A stretch of DNA of 64,000 nucleotides, taken from Dipteronia dyeriana (lineage: Eukaryota > Streptophyta > Magnoliopsida > Sapindales > Sapindaceae). Under the pieces are notes generated by a model, which made no database searches, had not been told where the DNA came from, and worked only from the letters and a program-made list of their open reading frames with translations. Position numbers and translations under genes: made by a program. Location: assembly GCA_032871835.1 (NCBI GenBank), contig CM065301.1, positions 14,401,291 to 14,465,290 on the forward strand, in the 5' to 3' direction. How positions within the stretch are numbered: the first letter of the stretch is position 1; each line of letters begins with the position of its first letter. Shown here one piece after another: positions 20,201-32,825 of this stretch.

Positions 20201-23200
20201 TCAAGAGAGAGCTGCAGCTAGTTTAGAGAGGGTGTAATGCTAATTCTATATAAATCTGTGCTATAAAGGGCTTGAAGATGTCTAACAGGATTTTTCAGTA
20301 AATATATCCAGTATTGGTTGAGACAGGGGTGCTATGCCTGCCTTTGACTTCGTTCTTTCTTTTTTATCACTGTCTTTGGCATTAATCACCTAAATTGGGT
20401 CAGGATGGGTCAGGCTGGCTACTTGTAGGGATGGGTACAAACTGGTTTTCTTAAGCTTTGATTGGAAATTATGAAATGAATAATAAGGAAGCGCCCACAG
20501 TTTTTCCAGGAAGCTTTTAGCCCGTCGCCCTGTCAATGAAGTGTAAAAAAATTACAAGTAATATCATAATGAGCTAATTGGAGATTCGAAATGCTGCCAA
20601 AAATCGGATGGTCATAATTTATAGAACTTCAATTTTTAAGTGAAAGACTATTTTGACATTCGAATTTACTTATCATCAGCAAGATTTGAACTGGACCTAG
20701 CTCAACTGGAGCTCTTTATTAATACCATTCTATAAACATTGAGTTTAGCTCAAGGGCTTCATTTTGGTTTCCTCACAAATTTTGTTTGATCTAATATCTT
20801 GATCCATGGAGTTTATTGTTTGATCTAATATCTTGATCCATGGAGTTTACTTATGCTCGTAGCTGTATCTAAAGGATTGGATTATATTTTACTTAAACAT
20901 GTCATGATGTGCTCCTATTAGTGTGTTAGAGTGTATATTATCCGTTGTTTAAAATCAGAAATGAGATTTAATATTTAAATTTTAGTTTATATGAGCACTT
21001 GTTAAAGTTGACAACCTTAATTCTTACTAAATCTTTCTAGCGTAAAGGGACCTGTTATTTTTCATATCGTTAAACTTCCAGTTATGTTTAACTGCAGTGA
21101 ATTTGAGGAGCTGGAAGCCGTTCCAACCATGGCACTGATGGACGGTCCTCTGGAGCCATCATCATCTACGTCCACCAACACCACTGATGTCCCTGATGAT
21201 CCAGCCTTTGTGAACTTCTTCAGTGTATGTGCTCCTTTTGATATTCTAAGGCATTTCATTTTATTTGTGCTTGGTGTTATATAAATGTTAAAATCTGTAT
21301 CACCTGTATGTGATGCAATGTCATACAGTGTAATCTATATGCTGTTACAGCATGACAAATCAAGACTCTTCTCATAGACCTTCGAAAGATGTCCTCGGAC
21401 TCTCGGAGTTGACCAAGATCATGTTTTGATTTGCTTCGAATAGAATTACATTGTTTGGTGTAGCCTAGGACAGGATTGCATTACTATAAATTAAATTTTA
21501 AATATTCCAAATCATTTAAAAAATAATAATGATCTGAATAAAATAAAGTTATTTTAATATTTTATTAAATTAATTATGTTATAAAAATAGATTGTTTGTA
21601 AGTAAATATAACGACTTAATTTAAATTTGAGAGGGATAAAAGTAATCTCATCCCCCTTCATCAAGGAAATGTCATTCTATACACTAGGTTATAGCAGGAT
21701 TAAAGGTTTCCAATCCCAAGTGAATTCACCAAACTCAGGATAGAGTTTTTTTTTTAGTGATCCTTATTGTCATTTGGTGCAGGAAACACACCCATTCTTT
21801 ATATGCTCCAAAAGTATGAATATTAACATACTTTTTTCTTTAACATCCGAAGTCTCTGACTTTCTTCCATTACCTCCTTGTAATGACCAAATCTGAGTCT
21901 TTATTTACATAACATTGCAGGCAGCTATGACTATTGGAAGTGTTTCAAATGCTACTGAACAACCTTACCAGTCTTCTACAACAATTCTTCCACCTTCCCA
22001 TCCAGCCAGTGTCACCTCTTCTGTAGTGCCAACCTTGCCAGTACCATCTCCTCTGTTGTCATCGTCTAACCCTCTGATGCCACTCCTTGATAACTCTGAA
22101 TCCAACAGCAGCAGCAACCGGACCACAAATCTTGTGAAGCCTTTTTCATTCTTTGTTCCTCCTTCCACCTCTGCTCGGAGTATGCTAACTGTTTCTCCAT
22201 CTATGCCTGTAGCTCCTCCTCTCAATCCCCCCTTGAATCCACAACGCCCATATGGTGCCCCTCTGCTTCAACCTTTTCCACCACCAACTCCACCACCATC
22301 TCTCACTCCTGCTCTTACTCCAAACTTCGGACCAGTTATCAGCAAAGACAAAGTCCGAGATGCACTTGTAGCACTTGTTCAGGTTAGTTTATATGGTTAT
22401 GGAAATGTTTGAACTGCATTACAGCTTTAAATGTTTGTGCTGATTGAAGTTCAAATGTTCAATGAAGAGTAACTATTTATTGCAAGTGGAATAATCTTCT
22501 AATATGCTTTCTGCATTAAATAATTTGAACACAGTGGTGTCTAACCAAAGGGTAGTCTGATATATATTTCTATTTGTAATGCTCATAGGATGCCTTACAT
22601 AAAGAAAAATAAGGGTCAGTTATATTTACATGGTATATGAAAGGAATTTTTTTTCCTAGCCCGAAACCTCTACTGTCACTGCACTAGGAGGAAGATATCC
22701 CTATGTGCTGCAAATCAAAAGTTGGTTCTACTAGAAAAGAAGCTGCTATCTAACTACTACTCAAGGAGTCAAGGAAGATTTTTAGTTGGCAAATGAACTT
22801 TTGAAATAATAGTAATACTTGATCTTAATTGAAGTCTATGTCAGCATGTTAAAATGTGTTAAACTTATCATTTAGTTGTTGTTAGTTGAGTCATACCCCA
22901 TACCAGTGATTTCCTTGATATGAACTTAAGTTACTACTATGGAATCCTACTCTTTATTGGTATTTGTTTCTTGTGGAATTAACGGATGCTTTAGGAGAGA
23001 AGTCCTTTGAACTTTGGTTACCATTGACCAATTCATTTAAATGGATGAAACGAATAATACTATCAGTACAAAGAGAATGAAAAAGGAACTTTATAAAGCA
23101 AATTTTTTTACTTCTTAATTAAGGAGGAAGCACAATGCAACAGAAATGTCCAACTTGACAAAGTGTTGACATTGTACAACAAACATAGTTTATATCTCCT

Positions 23201-24231
23201 CCTTTATAGTACTTACCAATGGTATGTTTAACAAAGCAGAAGTACATAATAGATCATGATATGATGCTTTAGCTTTCTGTAGAGTATATTTATATATCCT
23301 CTAATTGGTATCTTCAACACTACAACCTTTTTTCTATATTTTGGAATTTTCATTTATGTTTTCTTTTTTGGAAATTTGGAAGGTGCTTGTAAATCATTGA
23401 TCTGCAGCATTCCTGTTGCAGTATAATATACTTCCTGCCCCATAATATAGGCCCCCTTTGCATGAGTACATTGTTTAAGATACCATAATTATATCAGAGA
23501 CTTGACATTTTCAATATCAATATCCCATAATTACCCTAATCAAAAGTGGATTGAGAAAAGGTGAGAAAACCAAATAATTAAGGATTATATTTAAAGAATC
23601 ATGGACGCTCCTTCACTTTGTAGGGATAGACACTTGTGATAGGACACACATAATTGATAAAAGTGATAAGTGTATGGGACGGATAGAATATCTGTTTACT
23701 TATTGTTTGGATCTAAAACTGACATGAAGATGATTTAGGTTTGTTAATTAATTTGACCTAATTTTAGATAAATAAGGTCTGTTGATCATTTGCCCTTCAA
23801 TTCTTTTCTATGTACGTCCCATAATCTTCAATCATATGTTTTAGTTGGAGACTTGGAGCTTAGTTGAGTTACCAAGGCCCATAACCACAAAGCAATACAC
23901 AATTTAGTATTCTGATTTACTTGTTTTTAGTCATTTGTAAATAGTTCTCATATATTTGTGGTTGAACATTTTTCTGTTTCCTTTTTCCCCTTTCTAGTTT
24001 GTCATACATATATTGCATTCAGATTTGAAGTCTAATCCTCAACTAGATCAATGATTGTAGAGCTGCTATGTTGAACTTGTTAGCGTAGTAGTAGGCTAGT
24101 AGCCCGTATCCTTTTATGCTGTTAATTAAATTATCATTTTCTATATCTCTGACCATAATGTATATCTGTGATAGGACAATCAATTCATAGACATGGTTTA
24201 TCGAGCAGTGCTGAATGCACACAATTCTTGA
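14237..24231 (+). CDS. DCP1: mRNA-decapping enzyme subunit DCP1, 8 exons
   Basis: Exons 14237-14395, 14481-14521, 14683-14732, 15034-15178, 18482-18538, 21098-21224, 21921-22382 and 24175-24231 join in frame with GT-AG introns to 365 residues, close to Arabidopsis DCP1. DCP1 activates the DCP2 decapping hydrolase in cytoplasmic processing bodies. Residues 1-150 form the EVH1-like domain (LNLIVLQRIDPFIEEI in exon 1, SLFVVKR in exon 2, GIWFYN in exon 4). Exon 6 holds the conserved acidic block EFEELEAVPTM and MDGPLEPSS. Exon 7 is a long Ser/Pro-rich region ending in PFPPPTPPPSL, a proline-rich ligand motif. The C-terminal helix split over exons 7/8 (SKDKVRDALVALVQ, then DNQFIDMVYR) is the trimerisation element. 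The Kozak context AAAAAAATGTC and the family N terminus fix the start. No damage is visible, so it is probably functional. Confidence 0.95.
15179..18481 (+). other. DCP1 intron 4, 3.3 kb, with a coding-like relic
   Basis: This is the largest DCP1 intron. At about 15530-15735 the + strand carries a protein-like stretch (contains DAMSGVGLQNGAYHATM and, in a shifted frame, KKIGDIAYDLSLMKCI) that looks like a decayed exon fragment; I do not recognise the family. The rest is T-rich intronic sequence plus the minisatellite at 17878-18030. Confidence 0.35.
17878..18030. repeat. Short degenerate tandem repeat in DCP1 intron 4
   Basis: The phrase GAAATCTTTAGGGAAAGC recurs with variation at 17880, 17918 and 17950, and again in weaker form at 18017. 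Spacing is about 35-60 bp. No coding function is apparent. Confidence 0.65.
18635..18934. mobile_element. 300 bp TIR MITE in DCP1 intron 5
   Basis: It starts TTTGGTTGGGCTTT and ends AAAGCCCAACCAAA, a 14 bp perfect terminal inverted repeat. The interior has a central palindromic GATCTACTTGTAGTAGATC. The same family occurs at 28505-28818, and in split form across 30946-34556. It has no coding capacity. I cannot assign it to a superfamily because the target duplication is unclear. Confidence 0.75.
19082..19774. repeat. Direct tandem duplication of about 345 bp in DCP1 intron 5
   Basis: Copy 1 (19082-19425) and copy 2 (19426-19774) begin CATGGAAGTTTTAT and end AATAAATTTAAAGCT. They differ by scattered substitutions and a 10-15 bp insertion near 19465 in copy 2. 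No open frame is shared between copies, so this is probably a non-coding duplication. Confidence 0.9.
20783..20850. repeat. 33 bp unit repeated twice in DCP1 intron 5
   Basis: TTTGATCTAATATCTTGATC plus CATGGAGTTTA occurs twice in tandem with a period of 33 bp and no internal mismatch. Confidence 0.85.
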
Positions 24232-25503
24232 CCAGGTGAAATGGTATATTGCTGGAGTTTTGTTAATTGTCGCACTCTTTACAAGTGTGTAAGACCTAAT
24301 TTGTATAGCATATCACTTTTAAGTCTGTTTTTTATGGAATACTTGATGGTATATAATTGTTCTTTTACAGTTAGTGATGCTGTGAAACATGTACCAACTT
24401 AAAATGCCCCTGGCTCTGTGCTTATTATCTTTTTTGGGTTTGGTGATGTGTTGCCAGACTTGAAAAATCGCCGAGCCTAATGTTCAATAATGCTGTAGAG
24501 CTGAAGCATCTTGTTTCAACTGCACAAAACTAGAAGTCTTTTTTTTCTGATCTCCCCAATTTGTGATAGTAGAAAAATAAAATTGTTCATACATCACAAT
24601 CCTTGTCACATTTGGTCTGAGAAGTGGTTGTTCAGATTTTTAAGAATGGTGTCCCTTGGGTTGTGGTATATATCTAAAGACCTTGGTCTGGTTTAAGGGT
24701 AAGATGAACAGTGAACTTGCATAAATTTAGTTGTGAAGTCAAACATTGGGTTTTACCATGAGAATGACTGATTTGGTCACTTCAGAAAAGTGGAATTCTT
24801 ATTTGGTACCTGTGAAAATACATGAGGACCAATTTGGTCAGAAGTAAACAGTTGTGAACTACTTAATTAACAAAAAAGTTCAAAACTTATTTGGTAATTA
24901 TCCATGTTAATATTATTTCCATAATTATTTTTGAAATGGTCGAATTTATGTTATTAATATGAGATTTTAACTCAGGTCAGGGTTTAGCCACACTTTAGGG
25001 GTACCCGGAAACTAGGGGTGTCCGTGTAATTAATGCATGCATTAGTTGTCGAAGAGTGCAATATCACCTAAAGTTTGGGGAAGCTGGTGCAATTTCACTT
25101 AAATCCATTCACAGATACAAATGGTGACTCCGCACACCAAATATAACTAGATAGTACTAGATATCAAAAAAAAAAAAAAAAATGGTTAGATATCCGATTC
25201 AAATCTCAACATGTATGACTAATGTATTCCAAAAAAAAATTTAGCATTATTCATATTCTAAAAACATGTTAATAGACCCGAACAAACATTTATTTTCATA
25301 GTTTTAAGTTAGAGTACTACTGTACAACTCAAATAATTAACCTAAAATTTAATCTAAATAATGTGACAAGTGAATTGTCATTACATACAGATCATGGGAT
25401 GATGTGGTCAATGAACAAATAATCGGATGAAGTGGTTAATGAACAATTCACTCGCCGTATCATTTATGTTGATTTTTGGGCTAATTTTTTTTAAGTTGTC
25501 TTA

Positions 25504-25534
25504 CATTATTGTTTAAATAATTTAAACAATAATG
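25504..25534. repeat. 31 bp perfect palindrome
   Basis: CATTATTGTTTAAAT, one central A, then its exact reverse complement. It can form a cruciform or RNA hairpin. It may be an AT-rich chance event, since the region is more than 70% AT. Confidence 0.9.
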
Positions 25535-25595
25535 CAAAACAACTGAAAAAAAAAATAAGAAAATGGTTTTGTTTGTTTTTTCAATTTATATCGTA

Positions 25596-25647
<52 letters not shown>

Positions 25648-26233
25648 CCTAGGTGATGTGGTGCAGAGCTGGTGATGGAGGGAGAGACATTGAGATCATC
25701 TACCATTTTCAACCAGATCTGGTATATGAGATTTGATTCAAAACCAGATATGAATAAGATGTGGAGAGATCTGGAATTTGGTGTGATCTTTAATAAACAT
25801 TTTTATTTTTTTTCCATTTTTGTTTATTTTATTAATTAAAAAAATAAAAAATATTTTGATTTAAAGGTTATAAATAGAAAAGGTAAAAAATTCTACATTG
25901 TAATAAGTCATCCAAAATGAGAAAACAAACATGATAGAGTGTCATACTTTTTATGATTATCAATATCTCTAACAAAATAAGATCTTATAAGACTTCAGAT
26001 GAAAAAACAAACACCACCTTAGTTAGTTGGTAATGGTCGAAGGGGATAATTATCATTTACTAATAAAATATATTCAAATCAAACAATAAAAAGAATTTTT
26101 ATTTTTATTTTAAAAAAAATGAAGTTTGAAAGTTTGTCAAGAGACTTCCATATCAAGAAATATCTTCCCAAATCTAATTAATAGATAGTTACAATCGAGA
26201 CATTCACTCGATTCTCATAATTGTTACGGTTTT

Positions 26234-26251
26234 GAGGCTCACGTGAGCCTC
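26234..26251. repeat. 18 bp perfect palindrome centred on a G-box
   Basis: GAGGCTCACGTGAGCCTC is self-complementary with CACGTG at its centre, and half-arms (GAGGCTCAC) recur at 26290-26298. CACGTG is the bHLH/bZIP binding core in plants. Regulatory function is unproven. Confidence 0.7.
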
Positions 26252-26884
26252 CATGTGTTCTTGTTGGTGGAGGCTTTATAGTTTATAGGGAGGCTCACAA
26301 GTCACAACACGAACCTCCTTTTGTTGTTGGTGCCAGAGACTTGCAATTTGATGAAAATATCAAATTAAGTTCTTTAGTTTAAAAAATAAACAAAAAATAT
26401 CTAGTTGCTAATTGATTTGATTAAATCTTATGTTTACTATATAAATTAATAAAAAATTAAAACAAACAATAAAAATGTACTAATTAAATTAAAATCAATT
26501 TCTTAAAAAAAGTGTAAAATATAACATGAAAAATTCTTTAAGAAATAAGAAATAAAAATCAAACAATATTTAATACGTGTATATCAAAAATAGATATGCT
26601 AATGAGATAATGTGGATGTGTTCTCCATAAATTTTTTTAATGGATTAAAATAATTTTGTTTTCATTATTAATTCTTTTTATGATTTATTGTTAATTATAA
26701 TATATTTTTAATATATATATATATATATTCTTTTGCATAATTTTGTTAGTATATTTGGGTTTTTTATTTTTGTTTTTGTTTATGTGGTTACATAAAAAAA
26801 ATCATTTAAATAAGGGTTATTACACTTTTACCCTTATTTTTATTGGATTTAGCAATATTTCAAAAAGATGTCCTAAATTAACAT

Positions 26885-27830
26885 AAACACCCCTTACAAT
26901 TAAGTCGATCCGTTAACTTTAACGGTTGAATAACCTTGGTCTAAGGAAAACCAAATATCCCTCTGCCGTACCATCCCAAACAAAAAAAAAATTAATTAAA
27001 AATTGATATTTTTTTTTTAAATATATATATATATCGGCCACCTACGGAAACATCCTCAATTCACGAAAGAGCCATCTCTACAAACTGTAGAAGGTCGATC
27101 TCTAAAAATGGTAAATATCTCTTTCGGTAAGTAGACATGTCATCGGTTCCGGTTCCATGGGAACCTGAACCGAAACGGAACTGGAAACGGAACTGGAACT
27201 GGTCTTTACCGACTTCAGAACCGGTGGTTTCGGTTTCGGTTTCGGTTTCGGTTTCGGTTTCGGTTCTGGTTTTGACGGTTAGGTTATTTTTTTCTTCTTT
27301 TCATTTTTCGTTCATAAAAAAATATTATATATATAAAAGTAAAATTGTAAATGCATGTGATAAGGACATTGGGTCGCCTATTTTTTTTTTAACTAAAATA
27401 AATAACAAATTTAAAAAATTGAACAAAAAAATCGGTTCCAGTCCGGTTCGAACTGGACGGTTCCACCAAAATAGGAACCGGAACAGTGCACTGTAGCGGT
27501 TATGGTCTGGTTTCGAACTGGAACCGAACACTCTGGTCCGGTTCCGGTTTTGTTCTCACCGGCTCCAGTTTGGTTCACCGGTTCGAACCGAACCGCTGCC
27601 ATATCTACCGGTAAGTAGTATATCACCAAAGATCTATTGTTTTCTTTGGCGATGGAGCTCCACCGCCAATAGATTATCTTATTTTGTTATTTTTTTTAAT
27701 TTTCAATTTTAATTAAATAAATATTTTATGTTTGAGTTGATGTAGTAATGGTATATTTGGTTTTTCAATGGTCAAAATTAGTCAACCGTTAAAGTTAACA
27801 AATTGACTTGATAACAAATGATGTCTGTTA
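26885..27830. mobile_element. Long-TIR element (MULE-like or fold-back) carrying a nested insertion
   Basis: About 115 bp at 26895-27000 reappears in reverse complement at about 27690-27825. Shared words are GTTAACTTTAACGGTTGA, ACCAAATAT and a Lys-codon-rich A tract. The long, imperfect TIRs and lack of coding suggest a non-autonomous MULE-like element. Target-site duplications were not identified with confidence. The element at 27132-27607 lies between the arms. Confidence 0.6.
27132..27607. mobile_element. 476 bp hAT-like element with CGGTT repeats, nested
   Basis: The ends TAGACATGTCA and its near complement (TGCCATATCTA) form short TIRs. TCGGTAAG (27124-27131) and CCGGTAAG (27608-27615) form an 8 bp duplication with one difference. 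Inside are many GGTTCCGGTT/GGTTTCGGTT and inverted AACCGGAACC blocks, so both strands have long but repetitive open frames (27137-27496, 27411-27629) that are not genes. Confidence 0.7.
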
Positions 27831-28504
27831 AGAGCATCTCCAATATAAATATGCATTTAGAGAAAATTGAGGGTCACATATGATAGATAGTTGAAAAGTT
27901 AGAAAATCTCTCTTCAACGTAATTAACTAACTATAACATGGAGACGATGTGACAAAGAAAAAGTTAGAGGATATAGAGTTGAGTTTCTCATTCTAGAAAC
28001 TCTCTTAGAAATGCTAACTAAGATTTCTAACTCTTTCCACCAATAACATTAAAGCTCGTTTAATTATAAAATTAAAGAGGAGAGATAGTGGAATAATTGT
28101 TTTATTTTGATTGGTTATCAAATGGATACATATTTGACTATAAATAATTACATTGGAGATGTGAATATGAATTTTTTTATATTTTTTTAAGTAATTCCAT
28201 AATAAATAGAATTACTGATGTAACGCTATTTAAAAACTCAAAAATATATATTTACATTAAAGATGTTCATATCAATGTATTTATATAAAATCTAACCGGA
28301 TTTAATAAATTAAGGATAAGTCAGCCTAACTAACTATTTAAATAATCATACAAAAGAGTTTGTTATCGGTGATTCCAAAAAAAAAAATACAAAACAAAAC
28401 AAGTTAATTATCGGTAAGGGTTTGTTAATGATTTTCAAATTTTCCAAACTAAAGGGTGTGATTTATTATTGCATTAAAAGTCATTAAAAGTCATGAATAA
28501 CTTG

Positions 28505-28577
28505 TTTGGTTGGACTTTTGAAAAATATCTATCGGTAAAAGATCTACTTGTAGTAGATCTATTAGAAATAGAGTTTT

Positions 28578-28616
<39 letters not shown>

Positions 28617-28818
28617 TTTGGTTGGTAGAATTTTTTTTAAAAAACATCTATTTGGAGAAGTACCTCTCCATGAGCTTTTACCTAGTAGAGATTTAAACTC
28701 TACTAGCCTCTACTAAATTAAAACAGACATTTTAAAAGGTCAACCAAACAACTCTAAAAAATTCAAAAAAATCCAAATAAATGTTCGTAGAACTTTGAGC
28801 AGATAAAAAGCTCAAAAC
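28505..28818. mobile_element. TIR MITE bordering the first RRM copy
   Basis: Same family as 18635-18934: TTTGGTTGGACTTTTGAAAA start, the GATCTACTTGTAGTAGATC centre, a (TA)n expansion at 28582-28611 and the CTCTACTAGCCTCTACTAAA block. The right TIR is degenerate. Homology between the two RRM segments begins inside this element (near 28730). Confidence 0.75.
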
Positions 28819-28926
28819 GAGCACGAAGTTATTTGCAAATCTCTCTATTCTTGTTTTATTTTTTTGTGATTTTTTTTACTCATTTCCCAGCATAATTACA
28901 ACTGAAGTGGGCGAATCAGTTCTCAA

Positions 28927-30345
28927 ATGGCGGCGTTAAGATGAAGCATTTCCAGATTAATCTCTGACTTGAACTCAAAGAACTGGGTAACCCAACTCAT
29001 GTTTTTCAGAGGAATCACTTCAAAGCTTTTCATGAAAGGTATTCATTCTCTCTCGGTCTATGTTTCAGTAATCGTACTTGTGTCAAAGCTTTAATGAGAT
29101 ACTATCACTTAACAGAGCTTTATTACAGCTGCCCAGATATTGTTATTTATCAAAGTTGGATATTTGAATTTGAAGTGTGAATAGGAAAAGCAACAAAGGA
29201 GAGGAAGATTTTGAGTTAATTGTTCATAACGTGTTTGTGTTATTGTCTATGTATGTTTTTGCCTTAATTTGCTCTATTTCATTCTAAAGATTAGAACTCA
29301 TATTAAAGTTTTTATGTTGGGTAATCTGAGTAGAAGAGATATTGATGATCTTATATTTCTCTTGATTATTATTCTCTCCAGATGCTCACTGCCAACTCTT
29401 TTTTGGACAGAAATGTTTATGGAGGATTCAGTCCTCAATATACCATGATGAGACCATCCAGTGCTAACCTTGTAGGCAACATTTTCTTCTTAGATTAATA
29501 TACCCTAATTGTTATTACATGTATTCCAGCCTTTATTTACATGGGGAAGGTACTATAGGGTGTCAATGTTTTTCTTAATCATCAGGACTCAATGCCGTTT
29601 TAAGTAAAATGGTCATCGTATCGATGTTTAAATTCCAACCAAGTGTGACCTAATTGCTTCTGATCTTGCAAGTTACTTGTGTTGTGTGTTTTAGATTAGA
29701 AACCGTGTGTCATTGGTGGGTTTGGATGGGAAAATTTTACAAGTAATTTTTGGGTGCATAATCTGTTATTGTTTTATTTTTGTTAATTGATTCAGATTTG
29801 TACTGCTTTAACGCATGACCAGTAATTTGCATACAAGTACTTTTTTTGACTGACGAAGGTGTTTCCCTTGATATAGCCCACCCTTACACTTTTTGCTTCT
29901 GCCATCACAATGTCTTCTTGCAAGCATATCGTTCACAACCACAGAAAAGTCATTAAATGATGCTTTTACACAATTTGGCAAAGTCATTGAGGGTATGTTC
30001 TATCTATATCCATGTTTCAGCACACGCTATATTGTTAGTCATCTTGTCATTTTTCATTTTCTCCAGCTAAAATAATAATGAAAAAAGATAGAACGAGATC
30101 GAAAGGTTATGGGTATGTAACCTTCAATGTTACCGATGAAGTCCAGAAGGCCTTGATAGACATGAATGGGAAGGTATAATTGCATCATTTCTTGTACTTT
30201 ACCATGCTTGAAATTGTTGATTTTAAGATTTTAAGAATTACACCGTAATAACTTGCAGTTACTAGATGGACGTGTAATTTCTGTTGATTACGTTTACAAT
30301 ACGCCCAAACTAAGCGGACCTCCCAAGGCAGAAGCAGATGGCTGA
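28927..30345 (+). pseudogene. Dead tandem copy of the organelle-type RRM gene
   Basis: All four exons of the 34660-36754 gene are present (28927-29038, about 29935-29992, 30067-30173, 30259-30345) at high identity. Codon 6 is TGA where the sister copy has GGA. The exon 2 acceptor has changed from CAGG to CAAG, moving the only usable AG one base downstream and breaking the frame. Exons 3 and 4 still encode the RNP1-like block SKGYGYVTF and end with a TGA. Initiation at the internal ATG in exon 1 would not rescue the frame after exon 2. It is probably non-functional, though it may be transcribed. Confidence 0.88.
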
Positions 30346-30945
30346 TTTTGGATGATACTCTGTTGTTTTTCATTGTTTTTCATACGAGTATGACATGTTG
30401 TCAAAAAATTTGGATGTATGAATAGTTCAATTAATGTGCCTGCCCAATCAAAGCTTGCCAGATGGTGTAAGAATGCGAGATTAACATATGCATATGCACC
30501 TATACAATGTTGCATACTCTCAGTGGGTTCCCAACCAAGTTTTATTTTGTTGTACTTGTATTGCTATTTCATCAGTTATATCTATAACCATATTTTGATT
30601 GGTATAAACCAAACTGCATTTTTCATATTATGGTTGCAACTTACAAGAAGCAACATTTCCAGAAACAGAATGCAATATGGATAGAAAATTATGGTGAGAT
30701 TGAGTGTGATATGCTTGTTTTATGATATTCAATTATAGTTGTTGAATGAATGAGAATGGGGAAAAAGGGGAGGAGTAGAATACTGAACCTGACTATGAGA
30801 TTATGTAAATGCGGGTTTCATTGGGCAACAACATTAACAACAACATTAACGGTTCTCTGTAGTCTTACCACTTTTGTTATGTAAATAGACAACATTCATT
30901 CAACATTAACAACAACATTAAAGATTCTCCGTAGTTTTACCTAAT

Positions 30946-30989
30946 AGAGGTTTAAACTCTAATAGTCTCTACTCAATTAAAAATAGAAA
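30946..30989. repeat. Left fragment of a split MITE between the RRM copies
   Basis: ACCTAATAGAGGTTTAAACTC and what follows match the interior of the MITE at 28681-28730. The remainder of this MITE reappears at 32814-32825 and 34457-34556, so this one element was broken by two later insertions (30990-32813 and 32826-34456). Confidence 0.7.
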
Positions 30990-31671
30990 TAGGGGTGGAC
31001 ATAAAAACAGAAACCGAAATGAACCGAACTGAACCGAACCGAAAAAGGGTGTTTGATTTTGTTTTATAAATGAATTCGGTTCAATTTGTTTCGAACAGAA
31101 TGAACTGTTTTGATTACAGTTCAGTTTTGGTTTTCAGTCTTCAAAACCGAACCAACCCGTATGAACCAACGTATATATATTAAAAAAAACCTTAAGTTTT
31201 ATAATTCTTTCAGACAATCAGACCTCACTGCCGCTCCAACTTCACGCCCCTCTATCTCTCAACTCACAACCCTCTCTCTTCCGCCACTTTTTCAACCAGT
31301 GAACCCACCGAAAATCTCTCTTCTACTTGCAATCGTCTCTCTTCCACGGTTCCAAGTCCCGACTTCCGTCTACAATCCTCTCTCTTCAAGGTATTTTTCT
31401 TTTCTTCTTTCACCATTCCGATCTAGGTTATTTCTCTAACTTTTTCCCTTTTGTTTGTCATCTACTTATCTATTTTGATATGGTGACTTTGATTTATTTG
31501 TTTATGTATATTTTATGTTGGTTATCTAACTTGTTCATTCCTTACTGTGCATACGGGTTTCTTAAATCGATTATATTTCATCAAGAGATAAGAGAAATAC
31601 AGGTTTCTTGTTCATTCCTTATTTATCTAATTTTTTATACATAATCTATAAAAAAGGAATAAAGGATTATC

Positions 31672-31722
<51 letters not shown>

Positions 31723-32813
31723 TTTGGAAGCTCTCTATCTTGAACAAGTTTTGTTGTTTTCTGCTTCTGTCTTCTGTGAGAGGTGTGTTGTGTGTATATC
31801 AGACAACTCTCATTTCCAAAGAGATTTGAATTAAATTATTATTGTTGCCGAACTAATTTTGAAGTGTTTGAGTAATTGGTTTGCATTGTTTGATTATTTT
31901 GTCTTTTTATTTTTTATATTTCATTGCTTTTAGAAAGTAGACCACTTGATTGTTTTTAATTTTCATTGGATATGACTGTATGAGGACCTAAAAGTGTGGG
32001 TTGAAATGGTTCTATGGTCTGACAGCTACTATGCAAATGCTTTCACTACTTCTTTTGTGCACTTTTCTTGGAGATACATGATGCATTGTTAGGTTCATCT
32101 TCTTTAGGAAAAATATCAGTTTAGAAGAAACATATGGATAACATTTGAATTATTTTATTATGTGTTTATTATATTGCGGATTGTATTTGAAGTTAATTTA
32201 TTTATGGATTATATGTTGGATTATGTGTGTGATCATATTTTATTTTGGATTGTATTTTGGGAAGCTATGTAATTGGACTGATATTTTATTCTATTACAAT
32301 TTACAACTATATAATTAGATTGATATTTTGGACAACTATATAATTGGATTGCATTTTGGATTGATGCTTTACTCTATGTAATTGAAGTGATGTGGATTCA
32401 ATTTCTGGACAGCTATTTGGAAGCTACTTTTGAATTTTGATTGATTTGAACTGTATTTATATTTGTATTTATGTTTATATGTTAATTAATGTGGACATAA
32501 TTTGATTATGTAAACAATATTTTAATCTAAATTGGACCGAACAGTTGCCTAAAGGTCCAATCACAATAATAGCCGTTAAAAGGTAAAAAAGAAATGAAGA
32601 AATAAAAAAAGGGGGGAAACCCAATAGACCCAATGGGTCTAAAACCGAATTGAACGAAACCGAGAAAAGGTTGTTCGGTTCAATTAGATTTTGGGTCCAA
32701 TATGGTTCAAACCGATTCACATTTTTAAAAACTGAATATAAATCGGTTCAATACGGTTTTGGTTAAAACCGAACCGAACCGAACCGAACCGAACCGAACC
32801 GCACTCACCCATA
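30990..32813. mobile_element. 1.8 kb hAT-type element inserted in the MITE
   Basis: It begins TAGGGGTGGACA and ends CACTCACCCATA, which pair as 12 bp TIRs with a few mismatches. AATAGAAA (30982-30989) and AATAGACA (32814-32821) form an 8 bp duplication with one difference. Both ends carry runs of AACCGAACCG. The interior has a pyrimidine-rich segment (31200-31390), (TA)n-(CA)n at 31675-31722 and no transposase, so it is non-autonomous and may have captured host sequence. Confidence 0.75.
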
Positions 32814-32825
32814 AATAGACATTTT

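Larger units (their letters stand above)
24232..26880. other. DCP1 3' flank and intergenic region
   Basis: The DCP1 3' UTR presumably lies in the first few hundred bases. Simple repeats include a (GA)n run at 25601-25642, A-tracts and (AT)n at about 26710-26730. I see no supported gene; 24511-24696 is open but unlike any protein I know. Two exact palindromes are noted separately. Confidence 0.5.

Noticed and set aside
27137..27629. Long frames with repeated Arg-Asn-Trp or Val-Ser residues
   Set aside because: They come from the CCGGTT/AACCGG simple repeats of the hAT-like element and have no protein family features.
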